Shown here in pieces: positions 1 through 7,262 of a DNA stretch of 11,809 nucleotides; positions within the stretch are counted from its first letter, which is position 1; every line of letters starts with the position of its first letter. The position numbers were made by a program, and so were the translations under genes. The notes below the pieces were generated by a model. It was not told where the DNA came from and did not search any database. It worked only from the letters and a program-made list of their open reading frames with translations. The stretch comes from Bacteroidia bacterium (GTDB taxonomy: Bacteria > Bacteroidota > Bacteroidia > B-17B0 > Aurantibacillaceae): the NCBI GenBank assembly GCA_026418315.1, contig JAOABO010000025.1, positions 5,685-17,493 of the forward strand, written 5' to 3'.

Positions 1-1515
1 GGAATCTACTTTGTTTTCTAACATTTCAAAAGCACGTATCAGTTTAATGCGAGTTTCTTCAGGCCTGATAACTTCATCTATATAACCCCTCTCTGCTGCC
101 TTATATGGATTAGCAAACAATTCGTTATACTCATTTTCTTTTTCTTTCAGTTTGGCTTCTTTATCATCGGCATTGGCAATTTCATCTCTGAAAATAATTT
201 CTGCTGCTCCTTTCGCTCCCATCACAGCAATTTCTGCAGTAGGCCATGCATAATTAATATCTGCCCCAATGTGTTTGCTATTCATCACATCATAAGCTCC
301 ACCATAAGCTTTACGAGTAATAACAGTTACCCTTGGTACCGTACTCTCAGCAAATGCAAACAGCAATTTAGCTCCATTAGAAATAATGCCATTCCATTCC
401 TGGTCAGTACCTGGTAAAAAACCTGGCACATCTTCAAAAACCAATAATGGTATATTAAATGCATCGCAAAATCTTACAAAACGAGCTGCCTTTACAGATG
501 AATGAATATCTAAAACACCTGCTAAAACAGCCGGTTGGTTAGCAATAATTCCCACACTTCTTCCTGCTATTCTTGCAAAGCCCACAATAATATTCTCTGC
601 AAATTCTTTATGTATTTCTAAAAAAGAATCTTCATCTATCACCTGTTGAATAACCTCATGCATATCATAAGGTTGGTTGGAAGAAGGAGGAATAATAGTA
701 TTCAAAGATGGCCTTAACTCGTCTTTTATATCTTTTATTTCATAAGACAATCTGGGTGGTTTTTCTTCACAATTCTGTGGAATATACGACAATAATTTTT
801 TTATAGTATGGATGGCTTCTATTTCATTGGCACAGGCAAAATGAGTAACTCCGCTTTTGGTGGCATGCGTATGTGCCCCGCCTAACTCTTCGGCAGTCAC
901 ATTTTCATGAGTTACTGTTTTTACCACATTAGGCCCTGTTACAAACATATAGGATGTATTTTCCACCATCAAAATAAAATCGGTCATGGCAGGAGAGTAC
1001 ACCGCTCCACCAGCACAAGGCCCCATAATAGCAGAAATTTGAGGTATAACTCCACTGGCTTTTACATTTCTGTAGAAAATATCGGCATACCCGGCCAAAG
1101 ACACAACACCTTCCTGGATACGGGCACCTCCACTATCATTCAGCCCAATTACCGGCGCTCCTACTTTCATAGCCATGTCCATTATTTTACAAATCTTTTC
1201 AGCATGAGCTTCAGATAGTGACCCCCCAAATACGGTAAAATCTTGAGAGAAAACATACACCAATCTGCCATTAATGGTACCATATCCGGTAACTACTCCA
1301 TCACCCAAATATTTTTCTTTGTCTAACCCAAACTCTGTGCTTCTGTGTGTTACAAGCATGCCCATTTCTTCAAAAGACCCTTCGTCTAATAAAAAATGTA
1401 TTCTCTCTCTTGCTGTTAGTTTTGATTTTTTGTGCTGAGCTTCAATTCTTTTTAACCCACCTCCCAATAATGCTTCTTTCTTTTTTTGCTCTAACCATTC
1501 TAATTTATTCTGCAT
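1..1515 (-). CDS. acyl-CoA carboxylase carboxyltransferase (beta) subunit, propionyl/methylmalonyl-CoA type, 3' end cut
   Basis: This gene encodes the biotin-dependent carboxyltransferase that moves CO2 between carboxybiotin and an acyl-CoA, most likely propionyl-CoA/methylmalonyl-CoA. The reading frame is open from the ATG at 1515 to the window edge (505 codons). The family usually runs to about 515 residues and ends near KKHGNIPL, so only about ten residues are missing. Visible motifs are GGGxxRIxxQHxxxKLTARERI at the N-terminus, SGGARIQEG (128-136), GPCAGGA (165-171) for the oxyanion pocket of the first crotonase-like half, and RKAYGGAYDVM in the second half. The Asp at 409 after GGAY matches the residue reported to favour propionyl-CoA in Streptomyces PccB. 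The biotin carboxylase and carrier subunits are not in the window. The protein could equally be called PccB or the alpha subunit of methylmalonyl-CoA decarboxylase (MmdA); sequence alone cannot separate them. Confidence 0.95.
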   Translation of the reverse strand, partial: MQNKLEWLEQKKKEALLGGGLKRIEAQHKKSKLTARERIHFLLDEGSFEEMGMLVTHRSTEFGLDKEKYLGDGVVTGYGTINGRLVYVFSQDFTVFGGSLSEAHAEKICKIMDMAMKVGAPVIGLNDSGGARIQEGVVSLAGYADIFYRNVKASGVIPQISAIMGPCAGGAVYSPAMTDFILMVENTSYMFVTGPNVVKTVTHENVTAEELGGAHTHATKSGVTHFACANEIEAIHTIKKLLSYIPQNCEEKPPRLSYEIKDIKDELRPSLNTIIPPSSNQPYDMHEVIQQVIDEDSFLEIHKEFAENIIVGFARIAGRSVGIIANQPAVLAGVLDIHSSVKAARFVRFCDAFNIPLLVFEDVPGFLPGTDQEWNGIISNGAKLLFAFAESTVPRVTVITRKAYGGAYDVMNSKHIGADINYAWPTAEIAVMGAKGAAEIIFRDEIANADDKEAKLKEKENEYNELFANPYKAAERGYIDEVIRPEETRIKLIRAFEMLENKVDS

Positions 1516-1535
1516 AAAAATTTTTCTTTTGCGGG

Positions 1536-1543
1536 CAAAAGTA
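1536..1543 (-). promoter_or_regulatory. candidate -7 box for the acyl-CoA carboxylase gene
   Basis: Read on the minus strand this is TACTTTTG, an exact match to the Bacteroidota -7 consensus TAnnTTTG, 20 bases before the ATG at 1515. The nearest TTG that could serve as a -33 element (1569-1571) lies 25 bases away, longer than the usual 17-23, so the promoter is only half supported. Confidence 0.45.
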
Positions 1544-1593
1544 ATAATTTGATACATAGGTGTAGATGCAAAGTAAAGTCAGACATTCAAATG

Positions 1594-1617
1594 AAATTAT
1601 ATCCATTCATATAATTT
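1594..1617. repeat. AT-rich perfect inverted repeat in a divergent spacer
   Basis: AAATTATAT at 1594-1602 is exactly complementary to ATATAATTT at 1609-1617, with the 6-base loop CCATTC. After one mismatch the pairing continues for two more bases on each side (1591-1592 with 1619-1620). It lies in the 201-base spacer between divergently transcribed genes, so it is not a terminator for either of them. It could be a regulator-binding palindrome or simply a chance product of AT-rich sequence. Confidence 0.5.
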
Positions 1618-1716
1618 AATACTTCTAATTTTCAACACAAAATACTTTTTTATCAACAGACCAAGGATTTTTATCATCTTTTGCTTTTCTTTGCCAAAAA
1701 ATAAGAGATAGGTGCT

Positions 1717-2265
1717 ATGAAAACAGTATTCCTTTCATTTTTGGTAATAACTAATGTTTGCTTTGCTCAACTGGATTTTTATCCAGCTTACCTGTTGTCT
1801 GAGTCCAATGATACCATATATGGAGAAGTTAAAGTGAATCCAAAAAAAGAACTATCACTTTTTGCCAAGGTCATGTTCAGAGATAAGCAAGGTGTGGTAA
1901 AAACCTATAAAGCAGATAAAATAAAAGGATTTGCCTATTTCAATAAAGAAAAAAAGAAATGGCATCAGTTTATTTCTGTCATTGAAGATACGCCTAAATT
2001 TTACAAAGTGGCTATACATCAGCCCGTTCAAATTTTTGAATATCAGTTCGAAGACATGAAATTCGGAGAGTTTTTTACTGCTAAAGAATATTATATTTTG
2101 GAAGATGGAAAATTTGTACGACTAAAATCCAAAAAATTAAAAAAACAACTGTCAGAACATATCAATAATACTGATATTTTGAATGAACTAGATAAAATGG
2201 AAGAATTGGATATAGAAAAATTATCTGCACTGCTAGAAAAACATTATTCCAAATCCTCTTCTTAG
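1717..2265 (+). CDS. secreted protein of unknown function
   Basis: This is a 182-residue protein of unknown function. It starts with a short, clear Sec signal peptide (residues 1-17, cleavage after VCFA before Gln18), so the mature part should be periplasmic or surface-exposed. The following region, with DTIYGEVKVNPKKE near 32-45 and a Tyr-Lys-Ala-Asp-Lys-Ile-Lys-Gly-Phe stretch near 65, resembles a general Bacteroidota pattern in which a secreted beta-rich domain carries 'G-x-I/V ... Y-x-x-x-x-I-x-G-F'. I recognise this only loosely and cannot name a domain. The C-terminal third is Lys/Glu/Leu-rich, probably helical, with no membrane segment. The gene stands alone: it diverges from the carboxylase gene and is followed by a separate promoter at 2279. 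No exact TAnnTTTG box was found upstream. The start is secure because the signal peptide begins directly at the ATG. Confidence 0.85.
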   Translation: MKTVFLSFLVITNVCFAQLDFYPAYLLSESNDTIYGEVKVNPKKELSLFAKVMFRDKQGVVKTYKADKIKGFAYFNKEKKKWHQFISVIEDTPKFYKVAIHQPVQIFEYQFEDMKFGEFFTAKEYYILEDGKFVRLKSKKLKKQLSEHINNTDILNELDKMEELDIEKLSALLEKHYSKSSS

Positions 2266-2278
2266 TACTTTACTAGTT

Positions 2279-2309
2279 TTGAAAAATAAATCTGTAATCC
2301 TTATATTTG
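2279..2309 (+). promoter_or_regulatory. Bacteroidota-type promoter for the His-rich protein/rnhA unit
   Basis: TTG at 2279-2281 (within TTTTG) is followed after 20 bases by TATATTTG at 2302-2309, an exact TAnnTTTG. Both elements and their spacing fit the primary-sigma consensus of Bacteroidota. Transcription would begin at about 2315, giving a leader of only about ten bases before the ATG at 2326. This is the best promoter in the window. Confidence 0.75.
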
Positions 2310-2325
2310 CTGCAAAATTCAAACT

Positions 2326-2514
2326 ATGTCTCACCACGATAATCACCACCATATCCATGAAGAAGAAAAAAAGTCAATAAACTTTTGGGCACCCCTCATA
2401 GGCGGTCTTGTTATTTGGATGATAGCATTAATAATTGAAACCAATTTAGATGAAAAGCCATCCCATCATTCAGATCAAAAAAACATTGAACAAACAGAAA
2501 CTTCTCATCATTAA
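2326..2514 (+). CDS. His-rich single-pass membrane miniprotein
   Basis: This 62-residue protein has a membrane helix at about residues 19-37 (FWAPLIGGLVIWMIALII) flanked by two hydrophilic tails. Ten of its residues are His: six in the first eleven (positions 3, 4, 7, 8, 9, 11) and four in the C-terminal tail (47, 48, 61, 62). The N-terminal tail also has EEEKK before the helix. There is no signal peptide or known enzyme motif, and I do not recognise a family. Such His clusters can bind Zn, Cu, Ni or Co, so a metal-related role is possible but only inferred. Support that it is a real gene comes from the strong promoter just upstream, the ATG start, the coherent topology, and the 5-base gap to rnhA, with which it should be co-transcribed and may be translationally coupled. 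Confidence 0.8.
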   Translation: MSHHDNHHHIHEEEKKSINFWAPLIGGLVIWMIALIIETNLDEKPSHHSDQKNIEQTETSHH

Positions 2515-2519
2515 AAAAA

Positions 2520-3014
2520 TTGAGCACCGAATACATTAGAGTATATACAGACGGTGCCTGCTCCAATAATCCTGGCAAAGGCGGATGGGCAGCCATTTTG
2601 CTGTACAAAAATAAAGTAAAAAAACTCTCTGGTGGTTACAAAAAAACCACCAATAACAGAATGGAACTAATGGCCGTGATTGAAGCTCTGTCTGCTATTA
2701 AAAACAAGCAACTGCCAGTGATTGTTTATTCTGACTCAGAGTACGTTGTGAATAGCATTAATAAAGGTTATATCTACCAATGGATGTCCAAAGATTTCAA
2801 AAACGTAAAAAACCCGGACTTGTGGAAGAAATTAATCTCCATGATGAGAGAATTTAAAAACCTCCGTTTTGAATGGGTGAAAGGCCATGCCAACAATAAA
2901 CTCAATGAAGAATGTGATAAAATGGCAGTATATGCCTATTCATTACCAGACAGTCATTTAAAAACAGATGAGTATTATGAATCTTTAATATCTTCTGCAC
3001 CAAACAATAAGTAA
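2520..3014 (+). CDS. rnhA: ribonuclease HI (TTG start)
   Basis: RNase HI cleaves the RNA strand of RNA:DNA hybrids, removing R-loops and Okazaki primers in the cytoplasm. The 164-residue protein has every family landmark: YTDGAC with catalytic Asp11, NNRMEL with Glu49, YSDSEYV with Asp72, and WVKGHANNKLNEECD with His123, Glu130 and Asp133 (E. coli equivalents D10, E48, D70, H124, E131, D134). The length is close to the E. coli enzyme's 155, with a short extra C-terminal tail. The start codon must be the TTG at 2520: an in-frame TGA at 2487 closes the frame upstream with no ATG between, and the first in-frame ATG downstream would remove Asp11 and most of the first strand. The gene begins 5 bases after the His-rich protein's stop, so it probably depends on the promoter at 2279 and on coupled translation. 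Confidence 0.96.
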   Translation: MSTEYIRVYTDGACSNNPGKGGWAAILLYKNKVKKLSGGYKKTTNNRMELMAVIEALSAIKNKQLPVIVYSDSEYVVNSINKGYIYQWMSKDFKNVKNPDLWKKLISMMREFKNLRFEWVKGHANNKLNEECDKMAVYAYSLPDSHLKTDEYYESLISSAPNNK

Positions 3015-3079
3015 TATATATTCTTATTTCTTGTTTGACTATTCCCTGCCACAAATTTTGTATAATTGCTCAAAAAAAT

Positions 3080-4447
3080 ATGAACAGGCCTGTTATTATT
3101 GTAGGCGCAGGTTTAGTTGGTTCTTTACTTGCTATACTTCTTGGAAAAAAAGGATATAAAGTAAAATTATTCGAGCGTCGGCCCGATACCCGAAAAACTA
3201 AACAATACGCAGGAAAATCTATTAACCTTGCATTAAGCGACAGAGGCATAAAAGGATTACAATTAGCTGGTGTGTTAGATGATATTATGAAAATTTCTAT
3301 TCCTGTATATGGACGAACCATACACAATACCGACTCATCAGTTTATTTTCAACCCTACAGTGCTGATGGAAAATGCAACTATTCTGTATCCCGTGCAGAA
3401 ATTAATTACACTCTGATGAATATAGCAGAGTCCCTCCCCAATGTCAGCATACATTTTAATGAACGATGTACAGATGTAGATTTTCAGAATACCACTGTAA
3501 CTTTTGAAAACATTGAAACCAAAAAAACATCTACTGAGCAGGCAGAAATCATCTTTGGAGCGGATGGAGCATTTTCTGCCGTAAGATTAAATATGATGCT
3601 TAAGAATGATCGGTATCAATACCAGCAATTTTATATTGAAACAGGATACAAAGAACTGATTATTCCTCCTGATAAAAATGGGAATTTTATGCTGACAAAC
3701 CATGAGTCATTACATATATGGCCAAGAAAAGAATTCATGCTCATGGCATTACCTAATCCAACTGGCGACTTCACCTGTACTCTGTTTATGCCCCTTGAAG
3801 GAAAGCATTCTTTTGAACAACTTAAAACCAAAGAACAAGTAGAAGAATTTTTCAAAATTTATTTTCCTGATGCAGTGCCCGTAATGCCAACTTTTCTTCA
3901 CGACTTTTTTCATAATCCAACCTCTTCTCTTGTAACAGTAAGAGCATATCCTTGGGTCATCAACAAAGTAGCACTCATTGGAGATGCCGCACATGCCATT
4001 ACACCTTTTTACGGACAAGGTATGAATGCTGGTTTTGAAGATTGCATCATTTTAATGCAATTACTTGAAAAGCATCAACACAATTGGTCAATTATTCTCA
4101 ACGAATATCAGCAAATTCGCAAGAAAGATGGTGATGCCATTGCACAACTCGCTTTAGACAATCATATTGAAATGCGTGATAAAACCGCTAACCCCCGCTT
4201 TATACTTCAAAAGAAAATAGAACAATGGTTTTACAAAAAACATCCCGACAAGTGGATTCCTCTTTATGACATGGTAACTTATCGTCCTGACATCCGATAC
4301 AGTGAAGCATTACAAAAAGGATATTATCAGGATAAAATCATGCAAGAAGTATTAAACCAGCCAGATATAGAACAAAACTGGGAAACTGAAAAAACAGAAC
4401 AACTTATACTTCATTTGTTAGAAAAAAATCCTTTTCGTTATCAATAA
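3080..4447 (+). CDS. kmo: kynurenine 3-monooxygenase
   Basis: This FAD- and NADPH-dependent hydroxylase converts L-kynurenine to 3-hydroxykynurenine, the step that commits tryptophan breakdown towards 3-hydroxyanthranilate and quinolinate/NAD. The 455-residue protein has the class A flavin monooxygenase fold markers: GAGLVG (9-14) for the FAD ADP moiety, GADG (160-163), and GDAAHAITPFYGQGMNAGFEDC from 301. That last block, with TGYKEL and LHIWPRKEFMLMALPNP, is specific to KMO within the superfamily. I start it at the ATG at 3080; the frame opens at a TTG at 3035, but that would add 15 residues before the Rossmann strand. The 65-base gap after rnhA holds TTG (3035) and TATAATTG (3061-3068), one mismatch from a -7 box at a 23-base spacing, so a weak promoter here is possible. 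The pirin gene follows after 12 bases. No other kynurenine-pathway gene is in the window. Confidence 0.95.
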   Translation: MNRPVIIVGAGLVGSLLAILLGKKGYKVKLFERRPDTRKTKQYAGKSINLALSDRGIKGLQLAGVLDDIMKISIPVYGRTIHNTDSSVYFQPYSADGKCNYSVSRAEINYTLMNIAESLPNVSIHFNERCTDVDFQNTTVTFENIETKKTSTEQAEIIFGADGAFSAVRLNMMLKNDRYQYQQFYIETGYKELIIPPDKNGNFMLTNHESLHIWPRKEFMLMALPNPTGDFTCTLFMPLEGKHSFEQLKTKEQVEEFFKIYFPDAVPVMPTFLHDFFHNPTSSLVTVRAYPWVINKVALIGDAAHAITPFYGQGMNAGFEDCIILMQLLEKHQHNWSIILNEYQQIRKKDGDAIAQLALDNHIEMRDKTANPRFILQKKIEQWFYKKHPDKWIPLYDMVTYRPDIRYSEALQKGYYQDKIMQEVLNQPDIEQNWETEKTEQLILHLLEKNPFRYQ

Positions 4448-4459
4448 ACAATAAATTTT

Positions 4460-5176
4460 ATGTCCACACAATCCTTACAGTATAAATTATTCCCTGCAAA
4501 CGAAAGAGGTTATGCTGATTATGGATGGCTGAAAACCTATTATTCATTTTCTTTTGCCAACTGGTATCATCCGCAAAAGGTACATTTTGGTATGCTGAGA
4601 GTATTAAATGACGATGCCATTGCACCACACGCCGGTTTTGACATGCATCCGCACAACGATATGGAAATTATTACAATTATGTTTCAGGGCGAACTGACAC
4701 ATCAAGACAGCATGGGAAATACCGGAGTACTAAAAGCCAGCGAAGTGCAGGTAATGAGTGCCGGCACAGGTATTTTTCATTCCGAAAAAAACAACAGTAA
4801 TGAATGGACAACATTATTTCAGATATGGATTTTTCCTGATAAAAAAGGACATACACCAAGATACGATCAAAAGAAATTCAATTTTTCAGAAAATCAATTT
4901 CAATTACTTGTGTCTCCAGATGGAAGAGAAAATTCTTTATGGATTCATCAAAACGCTTTTATTTCAAGAGGAAATTTCAATACCAATCCAACCCATTACT
5001 CCCTTTTTGATAAGAAGAATGGTGTGTATTTGATGGTTATTAGCGGGCAGATAAAAATCAATAACATGACTTTAAATGCAAGAGATGCCATTGGAATATG
5101 GAATACTGAAAAGATTGAAATACAAATTTTGAACAATCATACCGACATTTTAATAATTGAAATACCCATGAATTAA
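4460..5176 (+). CDS. pirin family protein (bicupin, putative dioxygenase)
   Basis: This is a 238-residue bicupin of the pirin/YhhW type. The N-terminal cupin keeps the metal ligands: His63 and His65 in GFDMHPHNDMEI, and His107 and Glu109 in AGTGIFHSE, matching H57, H59, H101 and E103 of E. coli YhhW. It also has the family's GELTHQDSMGNTG block. The C-terminal cupin (about 145-238) lacks such ligands, as is usual. YhhW and human pirin oxidise quercetin in vitro, but the physiological substrate is generally unknown, so the annotation should stay at family level. The gene sits 12 bases after kmo and 6 bases before the GDP-fucose synthase gene, so all three are probably one transcript. A link to an aromatic kynurenine-derived substrate is tempting given cupin dioxygenases such as 3-hydroxyanthranilate dioxygenase, but it is inference only. 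Confidence 0.93.
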   Translation: MSTQSLQYKLFPANERGYADYGWLKTYYSFSFANWYHPQKVHFGMLRVLNDDAIAPHAGFDMHPHNDMEIITIMFQGELTHQDSMGNTGVLKASEVQVMSAGTGIFHSEKNNSNEWTTLFQIWIFPDKKGHTPRYDQKKFNFSENQFQLLVSPDGRENSLWIHQNAFISRGNFNTNPTHYSLFDKKNGVYLMVISGQIKINNMTLNARDAIGIWNTEKIEIQILNNHTDILIIEIPMN

Positions 5177-5182
5177 ACCAAT

Positions 5183-6133
5183 ATGGAAAAGACCTCTAAA
5201 ATATATGTTGCCGGACACAGAGGCATGGTTGGCTCAGCCATCTACCGAAAATTACAAAAAGAAGGATATTCCTATATTCTCACTAAAACATCGGCAGAAT
5301 TAGATTTAAGAAATCAAAATGCGGTTGAAAAATTTTTTGATACTCATCAACCCGAATATGTTTTTTTGGCGGCAGCAAAGGTAGGCGGTATTCTTGCCAA
5401 TAACACATACAGAGCCGAATTTTTATATGATAATTTAATGATTCAATCCAATGTTATACATGCGGCTTACAAATATGGTGTAAAAAAATTATTGTTTTTA
5501 GGATCATCTTGTATTTATCCAAAATTTGCCCCGCAACCAATGAAAGAAGAATATTTACTTTCAGGATATTTGGAATCCACCAACGAACCCTATGCTATCG
5601 CTAAAATTACAGGCATTAAACTGTGTGAAGCATACCGAGATCAATACAATTGTAATTTTATATCTGCTATGCCTACTAATTTATATGGTCCAAATGATAA
5701 TTATGATTTAAATAATTCACATGTGTTACCTGCCTTAATTCGAAAATTTCATGAAGCAAAAATTTTTCGTCAAAAAGAAGTAATCGTATGGGGAAGTGGA
5801 AAGCCCAAAAGAGAACTGATGCACGTAGATGATTTGGCTGATGCCTGTTTGTTTTTAATGAACAATTACAATGATAAACAATTTGTGAACATAGGAACAG
5901 GAAAAGATATCAGCATAGCAGAATTAGCAGAATTGGTCAAAAGAATTATAGGTTATGAAGGTGAAATTATTTTTGACACCAGCAAACCTGATGGAACACC
6001 GCGTAAATTACTTGATTTATCTCGTCTTCACTCTTTAGAGTGGAAACATCAGATAGATTTAGAAGAAGGTATTCATCTAACATATCAGGACTTTTTAAAG
6101 AACAAAGCTCCTCTTCTTTATCAGAAAACATAA
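5183..6133 (+). CDS. fcl: GDP-L-fucose synthase
   Basis: This bifunctional epimerase/reductase turns GDP-4-keto-6-deoxy-D-mannose into GDP-L-fucose with NADPH, supplying fucose for surface polysaccharides or glycoproteins. The 316-residue length is normal for the family. It is an extended short-chain dehydrogenase: GHRGMVGSA (11-19) binds the dinucleotide, and the catalytic set Ser108, Tyr137 and Lys141 (SSCIYP, EPYAIAKI) is intact. The epimerisation acids/bases Cys110 and His180 (NSHVLPAL) are also present, corresponding to C109 and H179 of E. coli Fcl. PTNLYGPNDNY is a further family block. The partner GDP-mannose 4,6-dehydratase, usually next door, is not in this window; the gene follows the pirin gene by 6 bases instead. 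The start is fixed by this short gap and by the Rossmann strand beginning at residue 6. Confidence 0.96.
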   Translation: MEKTSKIYVAGHRGMVGSAIYRKLQKEGYSYILTKTSAELDLRNQNAVEKFFDTHQPEYVFLAAAKVGGILANNTYRAEFLYDNLMIQSNVIHAAYKYGVKKLLFLGSSCIYPKFAPQPMKEEYLLSGYLESTNEPYAIAKITGIKLCEAYRDQYNCNFISAMPTNLYGPNDNYDLNNSHVLPALIRKFHEAKIFRQKEVIVWGSGKPKRELMHVDDLADACLFLMNNYNDKQFVNIGTGKDISIAELAELVKRIIGYEGEIIFDTSKPDGTPRKLLDLSRLHSLEWKHQIDLEEGIHLTYQDFLKNKAPLLYQKT

Positions 6134-6215
6134 AATCGAGTTTTTTCACTTTCTTTTTTTCTACTTTACTTTTTGCTTTTAAGTAATAATCAAAAAAACA
6201 AAAAGCGAAACAATA
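6134..6215. other. convergent spacer with pyrimidine tract, possible weak terminator
   Basis: This 82-base spacer separates two converging genes. It holds a long pyrimidine-rich run (about 6141-6180) and a weak inverted repeat, CTTTTTG at 6169-6175 with CAAAAAG at 6199-6205, separated by 23 bases. It may end transcription from both sides, but the stem is AT-rich and the loop long, so this is not a convincing intrinsic terminator. Confidence 0.3.
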
Positions 6216-7160
6216 TTATAATTCTTCTGGTCTTGAGGATTTATAAAACCATCTAACAAACAGAAAAAGAGGCAAAGAAAGTATAAGGAATGCTATTCCC
6301 AACATAACGACTAAAGCAGGTCCTCCAAACCCACTACTAGATGGTGCCATTGCAAACATCACAATAGCTCCTCCCCACAATAATAGCATGATGAGCGTAC
6401 ATAACCCTATTATGTAATACATAATAATACCCATTTCGAATCTGGCGCGGTGTTTGTCGGTCTGATATAGTTCTCTTCTAGCCTTACGGGCAGCTACAGA
6501 AGCAAAGGGAAGTAATATGACCCCCCCAAAAAAAGTAGTTATTATCCCTAACCCAAAAAGTACCCATGCTAGCCAGTAAGATGCAGGATACTGTTCTTTT
6601 ACACCTACAGATTTGTTCTTTGTTGTATTAGATTCTTTCCTTTCTGACTCTTCACTTATCACATGTTCCTTTACACCATTGGCATATTCAATCACATAAA
6701 CTTTTGAACTACTGATAGTATATAAAGGTCCTTCAGGATTATCACATTTTTTATACTTGATTTCTTTATCGCTTACTTCAATGATTTTTACAATAAATTC
6801 ATCTCCTGTTTTGAGTATAATTTTATCACCACAACTATCATCGGGTAAAACATATTTTATATGATTAGAAATATCTTCTAAACGTAATTTTTTGTCTGAT
6901 GCTTTCTTAGGTAAATAATCCTTTTTGCTAGTGGCTACAATCGCATCATCCTCTTTTTCTGATTTTGAAAGATAGGCAGATTTTATGGTTAGTCCTTCAT
7001 CTCTTATGTTGTGATTAATCTTTACATTACGCTTTCTTTTCAAATAACTTATTTCTTCTACATAATACCCTTTTCTGTATAACCTGTGTTGTAAGGTACA
7101 CTCACTCAATAAAAGCAAAAAAGCAAATAATAAGAATATTTTTGATATAACAACTTTCAT
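6216..7160 (-). CDS. putative envelope protein with three C-terminal membrane helices
   Basis: This is a 314-residue protein of unknown function. The N-terminus is a hydrophobic export signal ending at Cys21 (LLSEC), followed by a RLYRKGYYVE motif, the layout of many Bacteroidota lipoproteins. The Glu just before Cys is unusual for a lipobox, so lipidation is uncertain. Residues about 112-167 form a compact domain (IILKTGDEFIVKIIEV, IKYKKCDNPEGPLYTI, KVYVIEYANG) that I know as a recurrent Bacteroidota beta-strand module of unknown role. A Ser/Glu/Lys-rich linker leads to three predicted membrane helices (about 195-219, 247-272, 281-305), with a basic ARKARREL loop between the first two. The start is the ATG at 7160; a TTG at 7175 would add five residues without improving the signal. 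GATATTTG (minus strand, 7173-7180) is one mismatch from a -7 box. The gene is monocistronic, divergent from the Nudix gene 102 bases away. Confidence 0.85.
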   Translation of the reverse strand: MKVVISKIFLLFAFLLLLSECTLQHRLYRKGYYVEEISYLKRKRNVKINHNIRDEGLTIKSAYLSKSEKEDDAIVATSKKDYLPKKASDKKLRLEDISNHIKYVLPDDSCGDKIILKTGDEFIVKIIEVSDKEIKYKKCDNPEGPLYTISSSKVYVIEYANGVKEHVISEESERKESNTTKNKSVGVKEQYPASYWLAWVLFGLGIITTFFGGVILLPFASVAARKARRELYQTDKHRARFEMGIIMYYIIGLCTLIMLLLWGGAIVMFAMAPSSSGFGGPALVVMLGIAFLILSLPLFLFVRWFYKSSRPEEL

Positions 7161-7262
7161 AGTTTTACTTTGCAAATATCTGTATTTTTTTTCAATTTTC
7201 AGGCATAGATTTAAAATCCACTTATCACGAATAATCTAAAAAATAACACCTCCTACTTGCGC

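Noticed and set aside
907..1218. Open frame on the plus strand inside the acyl-CoA carboxylase gene
   Set aside because: It is antisense to a strongly conserved carboxyltransferase region and its His- and Cys-rich translation looks like a shadow frame.
2263..2279. TAGTA/TACTA mini-hairpin followed by TTTT after the 1717 gene
   Set aside because: The stem has only five pairs, includes the stop codon and overlaps the -33 element of the next promoter; too weak to call a terminator.
3035..3068. TTGACT and TATAAT, resembling an E. coli sigma-70 promoter before kmo
   Set aside because: The 20-base spacing is too long for sigma-70 and the organism is of a phylum with a different consensus; only a weak one-mismatch Bacteroidota match remains.
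7247..7254. CACCTCCT just before the Nudix start, which reads AGGAGGTG on the minus strand
   Set aside because: On the plus strand it is the anti-Shine-Dalgarno sequence itself, not its complement. On the minus strand no start codon follows at a useful distance; the nearest gene start is at 7160. Bacteroidota rarely use such sites.
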